Below, one piece after another: positions 42,169 through 50,455 of a stretch of 64,000 bases of DNA. The notes below the pieces were generated by a model. That model made no database searches and was not told the origin of the DNA. It was given only the letters and a program-made list of their open reading frames with translations. Position numbers and translations under genes: made by a program. The number at the start of each line of letters is the position of its first letter. The stretch's first letter is position 1. Origin of the DNA: Nocardioides pini (lineage in GTDB: Bacteria > Actinomycetota > Actinomycetes > Propionibacteriales > Nocardioidaceae). Location of the stretch: positions 248,001 through 312,000 of the forward strand of contig NZ_JAPPUX010000004.1 of NCBI RefSeq assembly GCF_026712185.1, given 5' to 3'.

Positions 42169-44057
42169 GCAGGCTCGTCCACCGGTTGTCAGCCGTCTCG
42201 GCCGTCGTGGCGGGCCTCCTGATGTCGACAGCGACCGCATCATCCGCTGCGGACGAGATCACGATCGACCACGTCGAGGCGACGACCACCGAGGTCGACC
42301 TCCTGCTCTCGGTCGACCACCTGCCGGACGGGGCGGGTGCCAAGCCGGACTCCGTCCAGGTGGCAGTTGACGGCCGGGCGGTGGATTCGACGGTCAAGTC
42401 GGTCAGCGCAGGAGACATCGAGCGGTCGACGGTGCTGGTCCTCGACGCGAGCAACAGCATGCAGCGGGACGGCAGGTTCGACGCCGCCAAGCAGGCCGTC
42501 GACGCGTTCCTCTCTGCCGCGCCGGACGACGTGAAGATCGGTCTCGTCGCCTTCGCGGGTAAGGTCTCGACGACCATCGACCCGACGATCGACCACGGCG
42601 CGGTCGAGGCGGCACTCGACGGCATCACGCTGAAGCGCGGGACGAGTGTCTACGACGGCATCGCGGCAGGCATGTCCGCGCTCGGCGACGAGGGTTCGCG
42701 CTCGATCCTCGTTCTGTCCGACGGCGCCGACACCGCCAGCACGACGACCCTCGAGGTCCTGTCACGCGAGGCGGCGGACGCCGAAGTGGTCGTGGACGTC
42801 GTGTCGCTTGCCGAGGCCGAACGCGCCGAGGAGCTCGCCGGCCTCGTGGACGCCACCGGCGGCAGCGTCATCCCGGCGGATCCGGCCGCCCTATCCACCG
42901 TCTTCGGCGAGCAGGCGGACGCGCTGTCCCAGCAGCTGCTCATCTCGTTTCAGCCGCCGGGCGACCTGACGTCCGACGCACCGGTCGACGTGACCCTAGA
43001 GTCCGGCGGTCAGACCTACCACGACTCCGCCCTGGTCGCTTTCAAGGGCACGGGGGCGCAGCTCGACGTCGTCGACTCGGGGAAGGCCCTCGTCAGCAAG
43101 CCGGTCATGCTGCTGGGCGCCCTCGCCCTTGCCGTAGGTCTCGGCGGGCTTCTGGCCACGATCCTCGTCGGGGCCACCGACACCCGATCCGGTACAGAGC
43201 GGCGTCTGGACACCTACTTCGGTGACGACAAGTCGGGGGGCCGGCGGCGCATGGCCGCGAAGACTGACCTCAAGGGCTCAGCTGTCGCAGTCGCGGACAA
43301 GGTGGTTTCGGCGGACCTCGAGACCCGGATCTCCCAGCGCCTCACTGGCGCCGGCTCGGCCTTGACCGCAGCCGAGTGGCTATTGCTCCATGCCGGCATA
43401 GCGGTGCTGGCCGCTCTTGGAGGGTTCGTTATGGGCGGAGCAATTCTGTCCTTGGTGGGACTCGCGCTCGGCATCGTCTTGCCATGGGTGTACCTCAAGT
43501 TCCGCCACCGGCGACGACTCAACATGTTCAATGCCAACTTGGCGACGTCTCTCGGCCTGATGGCTGGCGGGCTTCAGGCGGGGCTCTCCCTTCCGCAGGC
43601 GGTTGACACAGTGGTGCGCGAGGGAAGCGAGCCGATCTCCGGCGAGTTTCGGCGAGCGCTGGTCGAGCAGCGTCTCGGCATCGACATCACCGACGCACTT
43701 GACGGCGTGAGCGAGCGCATGGAGAGCGAGGATTTCAAGTGGGTCGTCATGGCCATCCGGATCCAGCGTGAAGTGGGCGGCAACCTCGCAGAGATTCTGC
43801 ACACGGTGTCCGACACTCTGCGCGAGCGGGAGTATCTCCGTCGACAGGTCAGGTCATTGAGCGCGGAAGGTCGAATGTCGGCCTGGCTGTTGGGGGCGCT
43901 TCCCGTGGGGATGTTCTTTTATCTGCTGGTGGGCAACCCGGACTACGTACGCCCGCTTTACACGACCGGTATTGGTTTCGCGATTCTGGGCGCTGCCGGG
44001 TTCCTGCTCGCCCTAGGCAGTTTTGCGATGGCCAAGCTTGCCAAGGTGGAGGTCTGA
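42165..44057 (+). CDS. tadB: VWA domain fused to TadB-type (T2SSF) membrane protein
   Basis: A 630-residue fusion. A signal peptide (about 1-30, ending TASSAA) leads to an extracellular von Willebrand A domain (about 90-265). Its MIDAS residues look intact: VLDASNSMQ (Asp95, Ser97, Ser99), Thr in RGTSVYDG and Asp in LSDGADT. A transmembrane helix (about 315-340) and a cytoplasmic linker follow, then a type II secretion F/TadB core (about 395-630) with LATSLGLMAGGLQAGLSLPQAV and the repeat MAIRIQREVGGNLAEIL. Ordinary TadB lacks the VWA part. It should form the inner platform with TadC while presenting a metal-dependent adhesion domain outside. Confidence 0.88.
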   Translation: MSRLVHRLSAVSAVVAGLLMSTATASSAADEITIDHVEATTTEVDLLLSVDHLPDGAGAKPDSVQVAVDGRAVDSTVKSVSAGDIERSTVLVLDASNSMQRDGRFDAAKQAVDAFLSAAPDDVKIGLVAFAGKVSTTIDPTIDHGAVEAALDGITLKRGTSVYDGIAAGMSALGDEGSRSILVLSDGADTASTTTLEVLSREAADAEVVVDVVSLAEAERAEELAGLVDATGGSVIPADPAALSTVFGEQADALSQQLLISFQPPGDLTSDAPVDVTLESGGQTYHDSALVAFKGTGAQLDVVDSGKALVSKPVMLLGALALAVGLGGLLATILVGATDTRSGTERRLDTYFGDDKSGGRRRMAAKTDLKGSAVAVADKVVSADLETRISQRLTGAGSALTAAEWLLLHAGIAVLAALGGFVMGGAILSLVGLALGIVLPWVYLKFRHRRRLNMFNANLATSLGLMAGGLQAGLSLPQAVDTVVREGSEPISGEFRRALVEQRLGIDITDALDGVSERMESEDFKWVVMAIRIQREVGGNLAEILHTVSDTLREREYLRRQVRSLSAEGRMSAWLLGALPVGMFFYLLVGNPDYVRPLYTTGIGFAILGAAGFLLALGSFAMAKLAKVEV

Positions 44058-44058
44058 C

Positions 44059-44988
44059 ATGTCCCCGACCCTGATGCTAGGCGCCATCCTTCTGTTCCTG
44101 GCCAGCACGCTCGCCCTTTCGCTCATCGGAGTGGCAACCGCAGAACGACGAGGCGTGGCGCGTTCAGTCGCGTCCATCAAGGCTCTCGACGCCGCCCCCG
44201 ATGCCATCCGGGCCGAGCTCGAGCTGCCTTTCGCCGAGCGCGTGCTGGCGCCGCTGGGTGACAGATTTGTCGGCCTCGGCCGCAAGCTCGTGCGCGCGGA
44301 CACCGCGAAGAAGATCCAGCACCGGCTGGACATCGCCGGGAACCCCACCGGTTGGGACGTCAACCGCATCCTCGGCCTCAAGGTACTTGGCTTGGGAGTC
44401 TTCGGGGCCATCGGCTTCCTCTACGTCTCGAGCACGTCGTGGCCCTTCTACCGTGTCATCATAGTTGGCGCGGCCATCGCCGCCTTCGGCTATCTCCTGC
44501 CCAACATCCTTCTCTACAACGCCGGCAGCAAGCGCGAAACGCTGATGCGCAAGGCGCTACCGGACGCTCTCGACCTGCTGACGGTCTCCGTGGAGGCTGG
44601 ACTCGGTTTCGATGCCGCTGTGGGCCGCGTCGCGCAGAACACCGAGGGTCCGCTCTCGCAGGAGTTCCAACGCCTGCTCCAGGAGATGCAGATTGGACGT
44701 GGCAGGGTGGAGTCCATGCGCGCCATGGCCGAGCGGTCGTCCTTAGAGGACCTGCGATCGTTCTGCACCTCGATGGTGCAGGCCGACAGCCTCGGCATCC
44801 CCATCGGCCGCGTCCTCCGCATCCAGAGCCAGGAGATGCGGACCAAGCGGCGGCAGCGCGCCGAGGAGAAGGCGCAGCAGGTGCCCGTCAAGATCATGGT
44901 GCCACTCGTCCTCTTCATCCTCCCGTGCCTCTTCCTCGTGGTAATGGGTCCGGCCGCGATCGGCATCATGGACGCGTTCGGCGGGTAG
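44059..44988 (+). CDS. tadC: TadC-like (T2SSF) pilus platform protein
   Basis: A 309-residue membrane protein: an N-terminal helix, a cytoplasmic region, two central helices (YVSSTSWPFYRVIIVGAAI), the F-domain signature RKALPDALDLLTVSVEAGLGFDAAVGRVAQ and a final helix VPLVLFILPCLFLVVMGPAAI. With TadB it forms the inner-membrane platform for the CpaF ATPase. ATG 44059 has GGAGG 7 nt upstream and starts one base after the tadB stop. Confidence 0.92.
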   Translation: MSPTLMLGAILLFLASTLALSLIGVATAERRGVARSVASIKALDAAPDAIRAELELPFAERVLAPLGDRFVGLGRKLVRADTAKKIQHRLDIAGNPTGWDVNRILGLKVLGLGVFGAIGFLYVSSTSWPFYRVIIVGAAIAAFGYLLPNILLYNAGSKRETLMRKALPDALDLLTVSVEAGLGFDAAVGRVAQNTEGPLSQEFQRLLQEMQIGRGRVESMRAMAERSSLEDLRSFCTSMVQADSLGIPIGRVLRIQSQEMRTKRRQRAEEKAQQVPVKIMVPLVLFILPCLFLVVMGPAAIGIMDAFGG

Positions 44989-44996
44989 AGGTCTCT

Positions 44997-46568
44997 GTGC
45001 AGACGTTCCCCACGGGATCACCTGACGGGCCCCAGCTACAGACGTGGCGCACCACCACGGCTGTACGCGTCTTCGCGCTCGCTTTGGGCGCCGGCATCGC
45101 GATCAGCGACGGAGTCGTCGTCGAGACAGCTCCCATCGTGGTCGTGATCACGCTGGTGGCGGCCGTCCTGGCACTGCTCGAGTGGCGCACGCGCGATCTA
45201 CGCACCCACTGGTTCGTAATGGGCGAGTCCGTCGTCGTCCCGACAATCGTGGTAGCGACCGACTCCGGGGCCGTTCTCGGGGCGTGTCTGGCGTTCCCCG
45301 CGATCGTGGCGGGTGTCCGTCACGGACTCATCACCACACTCAACGTCACAATGGTGGCCGGACTGGCAAGCGCATTGACCTTGGCAGCCAACCCATATGG
45401 CGACGCCGACAAGCGCGCCACCTCCATGGTGCTGTGGCTCATGATCGGCCTGGGAGTGGGGCTGCTTGCCAGCTGGCAGTCCCGGTCCAGGCGTGACCTC
45501 GCCGCCCGACAAGCGCCCTACGCCGCCGCGCACCACCTGATGGCCCGTATTTACCAGCTCGCGACATCTGGTCACCTCGGCCTCGACAGCGCATCTCTCG
45601 CCACCGACCTGGAGTCGGCGATGCGCCAAGCGACGGGTGCCGCCCGGACGACGGTCTTCGTGGTCACCCCAGACCAGAGCCTTCGGCCCCTCAACGGGGG
45701 TGACGACGTCGAGCGCTTGGCGCGCGAGATCGGCGCAGGCAACGCCGAGCGCACGCCGGGTGCTGCTGTCGTCCCCCTTCGAGGCGCGCAACAGGTCCTT
45801 GGATACTGCGTCCTGGTCGGAGTTCCGCGCTGGACCGAGCAGCTCGACGAGCTGGCGCGAGAGGTGGCCGACGACTTCGCAGTCCGTCTCGATACCGCCG
45901 TCCTCTTCGACCACGTTCGCGTCCTCGCGACGTCCGAGGAGCGCAACCGGATCGCTCGTGAGATGCACGATGGCGTCGCCCAGGAGATTGTCGGCCTGGG
46001 GTACCTCGTCGATGAGATCGAGTCGACTAGCGACGACCCGCAGACCCGCGAGCTGGCCTCCGTGCTGCGTGTCGAGATCACCCGGCTCGTGTCCGAGATC
46101 CGCTTCTCGATATTCGACCTCCGACACCAGGTGACGGACGGCGGACTCTCGAGCTCGCTGGCCGACTACGCACGTGAGGTGGGCCATGCCTCCGGCATCC
46201 GGGTCCACCTGTCGCTGGCTGAGTCCGGTCCTCCACTCCCGCCACGGACGGCCACCGAGGTGCTGCGTGTCGCGCAAGAGGCCATCGGCAACGTGCGCAA
46301 GCACGCCAAGGCCCGCAACCTATGGGTGTCGTTGGACACCGACGGCGCAATGCTCAATCTGGAGATCGCGGACGACGGAGTCGGGAATGCCAACCCCCGC
46401 GAGCACCACTGGGGTATCCAGACGATGAGGGAGCGGGCGCATGGCGTGGGCGCCCTGCTCGAGATCGACGCTCGCCGTGACGGCGGCACCGTCGTCAGCC
46501 TGCGGTCACCCACTCCCACCACCTCCAAGAGAGAGGCCACCCATGAGCACCACCGTGCTACTGGTTGA
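44997..46568 (+). CDS. Sensor histidine kinase of the tad operon (NarX-type)
   Basis: A 523-residue membrane kinase. About five or six hydrophobic segments (20-155) precede a GAF-like region (about 185-300), the phosphoacceptor block RNRIAREMHDGVAQEIVGLG (His324) and a HATPase domain (VLRVAQEAIGNVRKHAKA; EIADDGVGNANP). It belongs to the HisKA_3/NarL-partner class. GTG 44997 has AGAGG 5 nt upstream and is 8 nt after tadC. Its 3' end overlaps the response regulator by 26 nt, so the pair is cotranscribed with pilus genes and likely tunes pilus expression. Confidence 0.92.
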   Translation: MQTFPTGSPDGPQLQTWRTTTAVRVFALALGAGIAISDGVVVETAPIVVVITLVAAVLALLEWRTRDLRTHWFVMGESVVVPTIVVATDSGAVLGACLAFPAIVAGVRHGLITTLNVTMVAGLASALTLAANPYGDADKRATSMVLWLMIGLGVGLLASWQSRSRRDLAARQAPYAAAHHLMARIYQLATSGHLGLDSASLATDLESAMRQATGAARTTVFVVTPDQSLRPLNGGDDVERLAREIGAGNAERTPGAAVVPLRGAQQVLGYCVLVGVPRWTEQLDELAREVADDFAVRLDTAVLFDHVRVLATSEERNRIAREMHDGVAQEIVGLGYLVDEIESTSDDPQTRELASVLRVEITRLVSEIRFSIFDLRHQVTDGGLSSSLADYAREVGHASGIRVHLSLAESGPPLPPRTATEVLRVAQEAIGNVRKHAKARNLWVSLDTDGAMLNLEIADDGVGNANPREHHWGIQTMRERAHGVGALLEIDARRDGGTVVSLRSPTPTTSKREATHEHHRATG

Positions 46569-47190
46569 CGACCACGAACTCATCCGCCAGGGACTTGCCC
46601 GCGCGTTCGAGCGCGACGACGACATGTCGGTCGTAGGCCAGGCCGCCACCGTGGCGCAGGGCGTGGCGGCGTGGGAGACCTTGCAGCCTGACGTCGTGGT
46701 GACCGACCTCCAACTACCCGACGGGCACGGCCTCGACGTCGCCCGAGCCATTCGGCGCATCAGCGACACGACGGGCGTCGTGGTCCTGACGATGCACGCC
46801 GGAGACGACCAGATCTTCGCGGCGATGGAGGCTGGAGCCTCCGCATTCGTCGGTAAGGACACCAAGGCGACAGAGGTCGTCAGCGCAGCGAAACACGCTG
46901 CCGTGGCACCACGCACCTTCCTCTGCGCTGGCCTGAGCGCAGCGATGATGCGCCGGGCGACCAACCCTGCACCTCCGAAGCTCTCCGCGCGCGAGGATGA
47001 AGTGCTGACACTCTTGGCGGACGGGCTCGGCACGAGCGAGATTGCCGGTCGCCTCTACCTGAGCGAATCGACGGCCAAGACGCACATTACCCACATCTAC
47101 CAGAAGCTCGGCGCCGCCAACCGCGCCCAGGCTCTGGTGGCTGCCATGCGGCTCGGCCTGCTCGACCACACCTTCCCCCAACGGTTCTGA
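46543..47190 (+). CDS. NarL/FixJ response regulator of the tad operon
   Basis: A 215-residue regulator: receiver domain with Asp55 in VVVTDLQLPDGHGL, conserved Thr/Lys in VVLTMHAG and FVGKDT, and a LuxR-type helix-turn-helix (about 145-205, LSAREDEVLTLLADGLGTSEIAGRLYLSESTAKTHITHIYQKL). GAGAGG lies upstream of ATG 46543. Likely targets are the pilin genes just downstream or the tad promoter; this is inferred from context only. Confidence 0.92.
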   Translation: MSTTVLLVDDHELIRQGLARAFERDDDMSVVGQAATVAQGVAAWETLQPDVVVTDLQLPDGHGLDVARAIRRISDTTGVVVLTMHAGDDQIFAAMEAGASAFVGKDTKATEVVSAAKHAAVAPRTFLCAGLSAAMMRRATNPAPPKLSAREDEVLTLLADGLGTSEIAGRLYLSESTAKTHITHIYQKLGAANRAQALVAAMRLGLLDHTFPQRF

Positions 47191-47229
47191 CCCGCGCCGA
47201 TCCGTGTTATGCGGGAGCCTGAGGGGGTG

Positions 47230-47247
47230 GGTCACGAATGGTCACAA
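47230..47247 (+). promoter_or_regulatory. Direct repeat GGTCAC, 10-bp period, upstream of the pilin genes
   Basis: GGTCACGA (47230-47237) and GGTCACAA (47240-47247) are repeated one helical turn apart, about 130 nt before flp. They could bind the adjacent response regulator. Confidence 0.3.
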
Positions 47248-47373
47248 GGGACTATGCATCGCGGACCGATCACCTGATTCGACAGCTTCCCGATCTTGGC
47301 AGAGTTCTCTTCGACGGGTCCTCGTGGGCTCGAATCCAGAGACTCACACCAAACAGACACAAGGGGAAATCCA

Positions 47374-47574
47374 ATGCTCGAGAAGTTCATCGCCTTCCAG
47401 CTCTTCATGATCGCCGACCGCAACGACGAGGAGAAGGGCGCCACCGCGGTGGAGTACGGGCTGCTCGTCGCCCTCATCGCCGCCGTTATCGTGACCGTCG
47501 TCGCGACCCTCGGCCAGCAGATCCTCGGTGGGTTCCAGGACGTCAGCGACACCATCGGCGGCGGCGGCGCCTGA
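47374..47574 (+). CDS. flp: Flp-type IVb major pilin
   Basis: A 66-residue prepilin: a leader ending KG22, mature start ATAVEYGLLVALIAAVIV with Glu27 at +5 and Tyr at +6, the Flp hallmark, then a short tail. The prepilin peptidase would cut after Gly22. ATG 47374 has AAGGGGA upstream. A strong hairpin separates it from a second pilin gene, so it is probably the more abundant subunit. Confidence 0.93.
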   Translation: MLEKFIAFQLFMIADRNDEEKGATAVEYGLLVALIAAVIVTVVATLGQQILGGFQDVSDTIGGGGA

Positions 47575-47590
47575 TCCATGTCTCGAACGG

Positions 47591-47622
47591 AACCGGCGCC
47601 GCAGCACCTTGCGGCGCCGGTT
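47591..47622 (+). terminator. Perfect 13-bp hairpin between the two pilin genes
   Basis: AACCGGCGCCGCA (47591-47603) pairs with TGCGGCGCCGGTT (47610-47622), 6-nt loop, starting 17 nt after the flp stop. No U-run follows, so it may be a partial terminator or a 3'-end stabiliser that raises flp over the next gene. Confidence 0.6.
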
Positions 47623-47648
47623 CAGTCACTTACAGCCCGGAGGTCCTG

Positions 47649-47819
47649 ATGACGAAGCTACTCGTCCGTGCGAAGGCACCACGGAGCGAAATCGGAGCCA
47701 CGGCCGTGGAGTACGGACTCCTGATCGCGCTCATCGCAGCGGTCATCGTCGGCGCAGTGGCCGCGCTCGGTGGCCCTGTGATGGGTCTGTACGAAAGGGC
47801 GAACTGGTGGGACACGTGA
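47649..47819 (+). CDS. Second Flp-type pilin
   Basis: A 56-residue prepilin. The leader ends EIG16, followed by ATAVEYGLLIALIAAVIVGAVAALGG with Glu21 at +5. The tail is short and aromatic (YERANWWD). GGAGG is 5 nt before ATG 47649. It differs from the first pilin in leader and tail but has the same mature N-terminus, so it may be a minor subunit. Confidence 0.88.
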   Translation: MTKLLVRAKAPRSEIGATAVEYGLLIALIAAVIVGAVAALGGPVMGLYERANWWDT

Positions 47820-47860
47820 TGGCAGGCCCGGCCGCGTAGGCGGTTCGAGCAGGGCGATCA

Positions 47861-47888
47861 GAAGGCGGTTGGTTCTCCGGCCGCCTTC
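47861..47888 (+). terminator. Terminator of the tad/flp operon
   Basis: A 12-bp stem (47861-47872 with 47877-47888, two G-U pairs) and a 4-nt loop, followed by a T-rich stretch, 41 nt after the second pilin stop. Confidence 0.65.
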
Positions 47889-47901
47889 CGTGCATTTGTT
47901 C

Positions 47902-49092
47902 TCACGACGACCGACTGAGCAGCCTCAGTCGGTCGCGCCAGGTCTTTACCAGTGCATTGAGCGGCAGCGACGAGTGCCGAAGCAGCCGCTTTGTCGAGCC
48001 ACCCCCGGATGCACGGAGGTAGAGGTCCTTCAGCCCGTTCTCCCCCCCGCGCTCGGCAATGATCCGGCACGCGAGCCACGCCTCTTCGTAGCGCGCCTGC
48101 AGGTCCTGCCCACGCGTGTCGAAGTCGGTGGCCCGCGGCAACGACCGCGGCACACCGTCCCTCCTCGCCGCCGCAATCGCACGGCCCAGCGTCACGTCGT
48201 CCGGCAGCGGCGAGTCGCGCAGCGCGACGTAGTCTGCAAAGCCTTCGAGCAACCACGACTCCACCGGTCGCCGTACGGCGTCCGTCGCCACGTGGACGAG
48301 CTCGTGGCTCATCACCACCTGGGCGCCCGCGCGACGAAGACCGTCCGTCACGTCGGGGTTCACGAACACGTGGACGGGGCCGCGACCGTCGTCGTCGGAC
48401 CCGGCCGGCGCCGTGACGGCGGCGATGCCGGCGTAGGTCCCGGGTGCCACCCCGAGCGCCTCGTCGAGGTCGGCGGCGGTCGCAGGGACCTCCACCACGA
48501 CCGGTCCGCTCCAGTCCGGGAGGACCCGCCGCACGACGCCGATCCCCCGCGTGGCGCGAGCGGCCACGCTGTCAGCCTCGTCCTGCGGTCCGTCGACCAT
48601 GACGAGGACCCTGTCCGATCGCGTCACCGACAGCGGGGCCCGGAGCCACAGGGGCAGACGGGTCCCGTCTCCCCGTGCTTCGAACCCCACGATGCCCAGG
48701 CCCTCCCCGCTGGGGGCGAACCTCACCACCACCTCGCTTCGCGCGGCCTCCTGGTCGAAGCCACGGAGCCGCCAGCCGAGCTCCGCGACACCGCTCCAGG
48801 AGCCGTCAGGCGCAACAGCACCCGCCTGGTCGACGTACCGCGCGCTGACCCCGTCGAGGTCGAGCGAGTCGACGTTCGCCGCGATGTCCGAGAGCAGGTC
48901 ACGGGCGGCCGGAGGCGACGGAGGAGCCAGCTGCTCCAGCGCACGTGCGTCACGTCGCTCCACCGCCTCGACGAAGGCGGCGAGTGCCGAGGCAGCCTCC
49001 GCGGGGCTTGCACGCGGTGCGTCGGAGGGCGTGGCGGGCGTGACGTCCTGCCTGCCGTCGCGCGTCAGGAGCACCAGGACGAGCCCGACCAC
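47902..49092 (-). CDS. Membrane-anchored gluzincin-like metalloprotease (peptidase MA-like)
   Basis: A protein of at least 396 residues. A hydrophobic start (VVGLVLVLLT) is followed by an extracellular region ending in a zinc-protease motif SHELVHVATD (HExxH, about 262-266) with a downstream Glu in LLEGFADYVALRD, the gluzincin pattern of the peptidase MA group. Substrate unknown. In-frame codons upstream of 49092 encode a basic patch and more hydrophobic residues, so the true start may lie further upstream at a non-standard codon; no ATG/GTG/TTG was seen there. A 9-bp perfect hairpin (47911-47932) lies within its 3' end. Confidence 0.72.
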   Translation of the reverse strand: MVGLVLVLLTRDGRQDVTPATPSDAPRASPAEAASALAAFVEAVERRDARALEQLAPPSPPAARDLLSDIAANVDSLDLDGVSARYVDQAGAVAPDGSWSGVAELGWRLRGFDQEAARSEVVVRFAPSGEGLGIVGFEARGDGTRLPLWLRAPLSVTRSDRVLVMVDGPQDEADSVAARATRGIGVVRRVLPDWSGPVVVEVPATAADLDEALGVAPGTYAGIAAVTAPAGSDDDGRGPVHVFVNPDVTDGLRRAGAQVVMSHELVHVATDAVRRPVESWLLEGFADYVALRDSPLPDDVTLGRAIAAARRDGVPRSLPRATDFDTRGQDLQARYEEAWLACRIIAERGGENGLKDLYLRASGGGSTKRLLRHSSLPLNALVKTWRDRLRLLSRSS

Positions 49093-49153
49093 GAGAAACA
49101 GCGAAAGGCCGGCCGCCCACAGGAGTGGACGACCGGCCTTCGAGGTCTGCTGG

Positions 49154-50149
49154 TCAGCCAGGGCGGACCGCGCCGACGTAGGGCATCGAGTAGAGCCCCG
49201 AGACGGCGACGCCGGTGCCGGGGTTGGCGGCGTGGACGATCATGCCGTTGCCGATGTACATGCCGACGTGGCTGATCGGGCTGTAGTAGAACACCAGGTC
49301 ACCGGGCTGCAGGTCGCTGGCGGCGATGCGCGGACCGGAGCTGAACTGGGCGCTGGACGAGTGCGGGAGCGACACGCCGGCCTGGGCCCAGGCGCGCATG
49401 GTGAGACCACTGCAGTCGAAGGCGTTCTCACCCATGGCGCCGTAGACGTAGGCGTCGCCGACCTGCGCCATGGCGTACTGCACAGCGGCGGCGGCGCGAC
49501 CGGACGCGGGGACGGAGACCGAGCTGGGCGCGCGAGTCGTGGTGCCACGCGAGGCGAGCACCCGCTCGCGCTCCTCGGCCTCGAGGTCGGCGAGCAGGTC
49601 CTTGGCCTCGGCGAGCTTCTCGTCGACCGTGTCCTTCTCGGCGCTCAGCTGCTCGGTGATCTCGGCGATCTCCTTCGTGCGGGCCGCGGTGGCCTCACGT
49701 CGGATGTCGAGAGCCTGCAGCTCGGTGTCGTAGTCGGACAGCAGGGAGGCCTGCAGGTCGTTGAACGACGACATGGTCGAGAGGGAGTCGAGGAAGGCTC
49801 CCGGGTCGTCGGAGACGACGATCTGGCCGACGGTCGCGATGCCTTCTCCCTCGAGCTGCCGGACGACCGCGTCGGAGACCTGGTCACGGACGGCGTCGAG
49901 CCGCTCGTCCTGGCGCTCCTGGTCGGCCTTGAGGCCGTTGAGGTCGCTCCGGAGGTCGGCGAGGTCGAGCTTCGCGTCGTGGAGGCGCTCCTGCGCCGCC
50001 TCGGCCTCGTGGTAGAGGCGGTCGACACGGACCTTGACGTCCTTGATGTCGGGGTCGGCCTGGGCGGGGGTAGCGGGCACGAATGCGATGGCGGCGATTG
50101 CGGAGAGACCAAGAACGGTCGCGCCAACTCGCTTGCGGGTGTGAGCCAC
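49154..50149 (-). CDS. NlpC/P60 peptidoglycan endopeptidase with coiled coil
   Basis: A 331-residue secreted hydrolase (signal peptide about 1-31, ending PAQA). A long coiled coil (about 32-205) is followed by an NlpC/P60 domain: the catalytic Cys in NAFDCSGLTMRAW (about 247), His in SPISHVGMYIG and third residue His in GMIVHAANP. It should cut D-Glu-mDAP bonds in stem peptides during cell separation, as RipA/RipC-type enzymes do; it is at the position of Rv2190c. A c-di-AMP riboswitch precedes it, so expression should respond to c-di-AMP. Confidence 0.93.
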   Translation of the reverse strand: MAHTRKRVGATVLGLSAIAAIAFVPATPAQADPDIKDVKVRVDRLYHEAEAAQERLHDAKLDLADLRSDLNGLKADQERQDERLDAVRDQVSDAVVRQLEGEGIATVGQIVVSDDPGAFLDSLSTMSSFNDLQASLLSDYDTELQALDIRREATAARTKEIAEITEQLSAEKDTVDEKLAEAKDLLADLEAEERERVLASRGTTTRAPSSVSVPASGRAAAAVQYAMAQVGDAYVYGAMGENAFDCSGLTMRAWAQAGVSLPHSSSAQFSSGPRIAASDLQPGDLVFYYSPISHVGMYIGNGMIVHAANPGTGVAVSGLYSMPYVGAVRPG

Positions 50150-50172
50150 GAGCGGGGGAACTCCTCGGGGTG

Positions 50173-50341
50173 TCGTACGCCTACCAGGTGAGCTGACGGG
50201 TTCGGCCACGACAGGCCTACTCCTGCTCCTCGTGCCGCTCGCGCGGCACGCCTTGCAGGCGATTCACCCCAGGGGGAAGTGTGGTTCCCCGGCTCGTCGA
50301 CCACGGGTGATGCGGGGGTGTGGTCCACGACTCGGCGCGAC
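50173..50341 (-). promoter_or_regulatory. c-di-AMP (ydaO/yuaA-type) riboswitch
   Basis: Read on the minus strand, this leader has the ydaO marks in order: CGCCGAGTCG at the 5' side, CCGGGGAACC, GGGGTGAATCGC, a variable GC-rich hairpin, GCCGAACCCGTCAGCTCACC and CTGGTAGGCG closing the P1 helix. It ends about 24 nt before the NlpC/P60 start. This riboswitch class commonly precedes wall hydrolase genes in actinobacteria and usually turns expression off when c-di-AMP is bound. It accounts for most of the gene-free stretch 50150-50455. Confidence 0.87.
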
Positions 50342-50455
50342 GCCCGCGCGGGCCGGGTGACCCACTGCCACGGACGTCAGCCCACACCCTAGACCGACGA
50401 TCGGCCCGTCGCCAATCTTCGGCAGTAACTTGTGGGGACTCGTGTCGCGAACCGG

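Noticed and set aside
47321-47340. Stretch resembling a tRNA T-arm (GTGGGCTCGAATCC).
   Set aside because: The loop starts CTC rather than TTC, the stem does not pair well, and no acceptor or anticodon arm is nearby.
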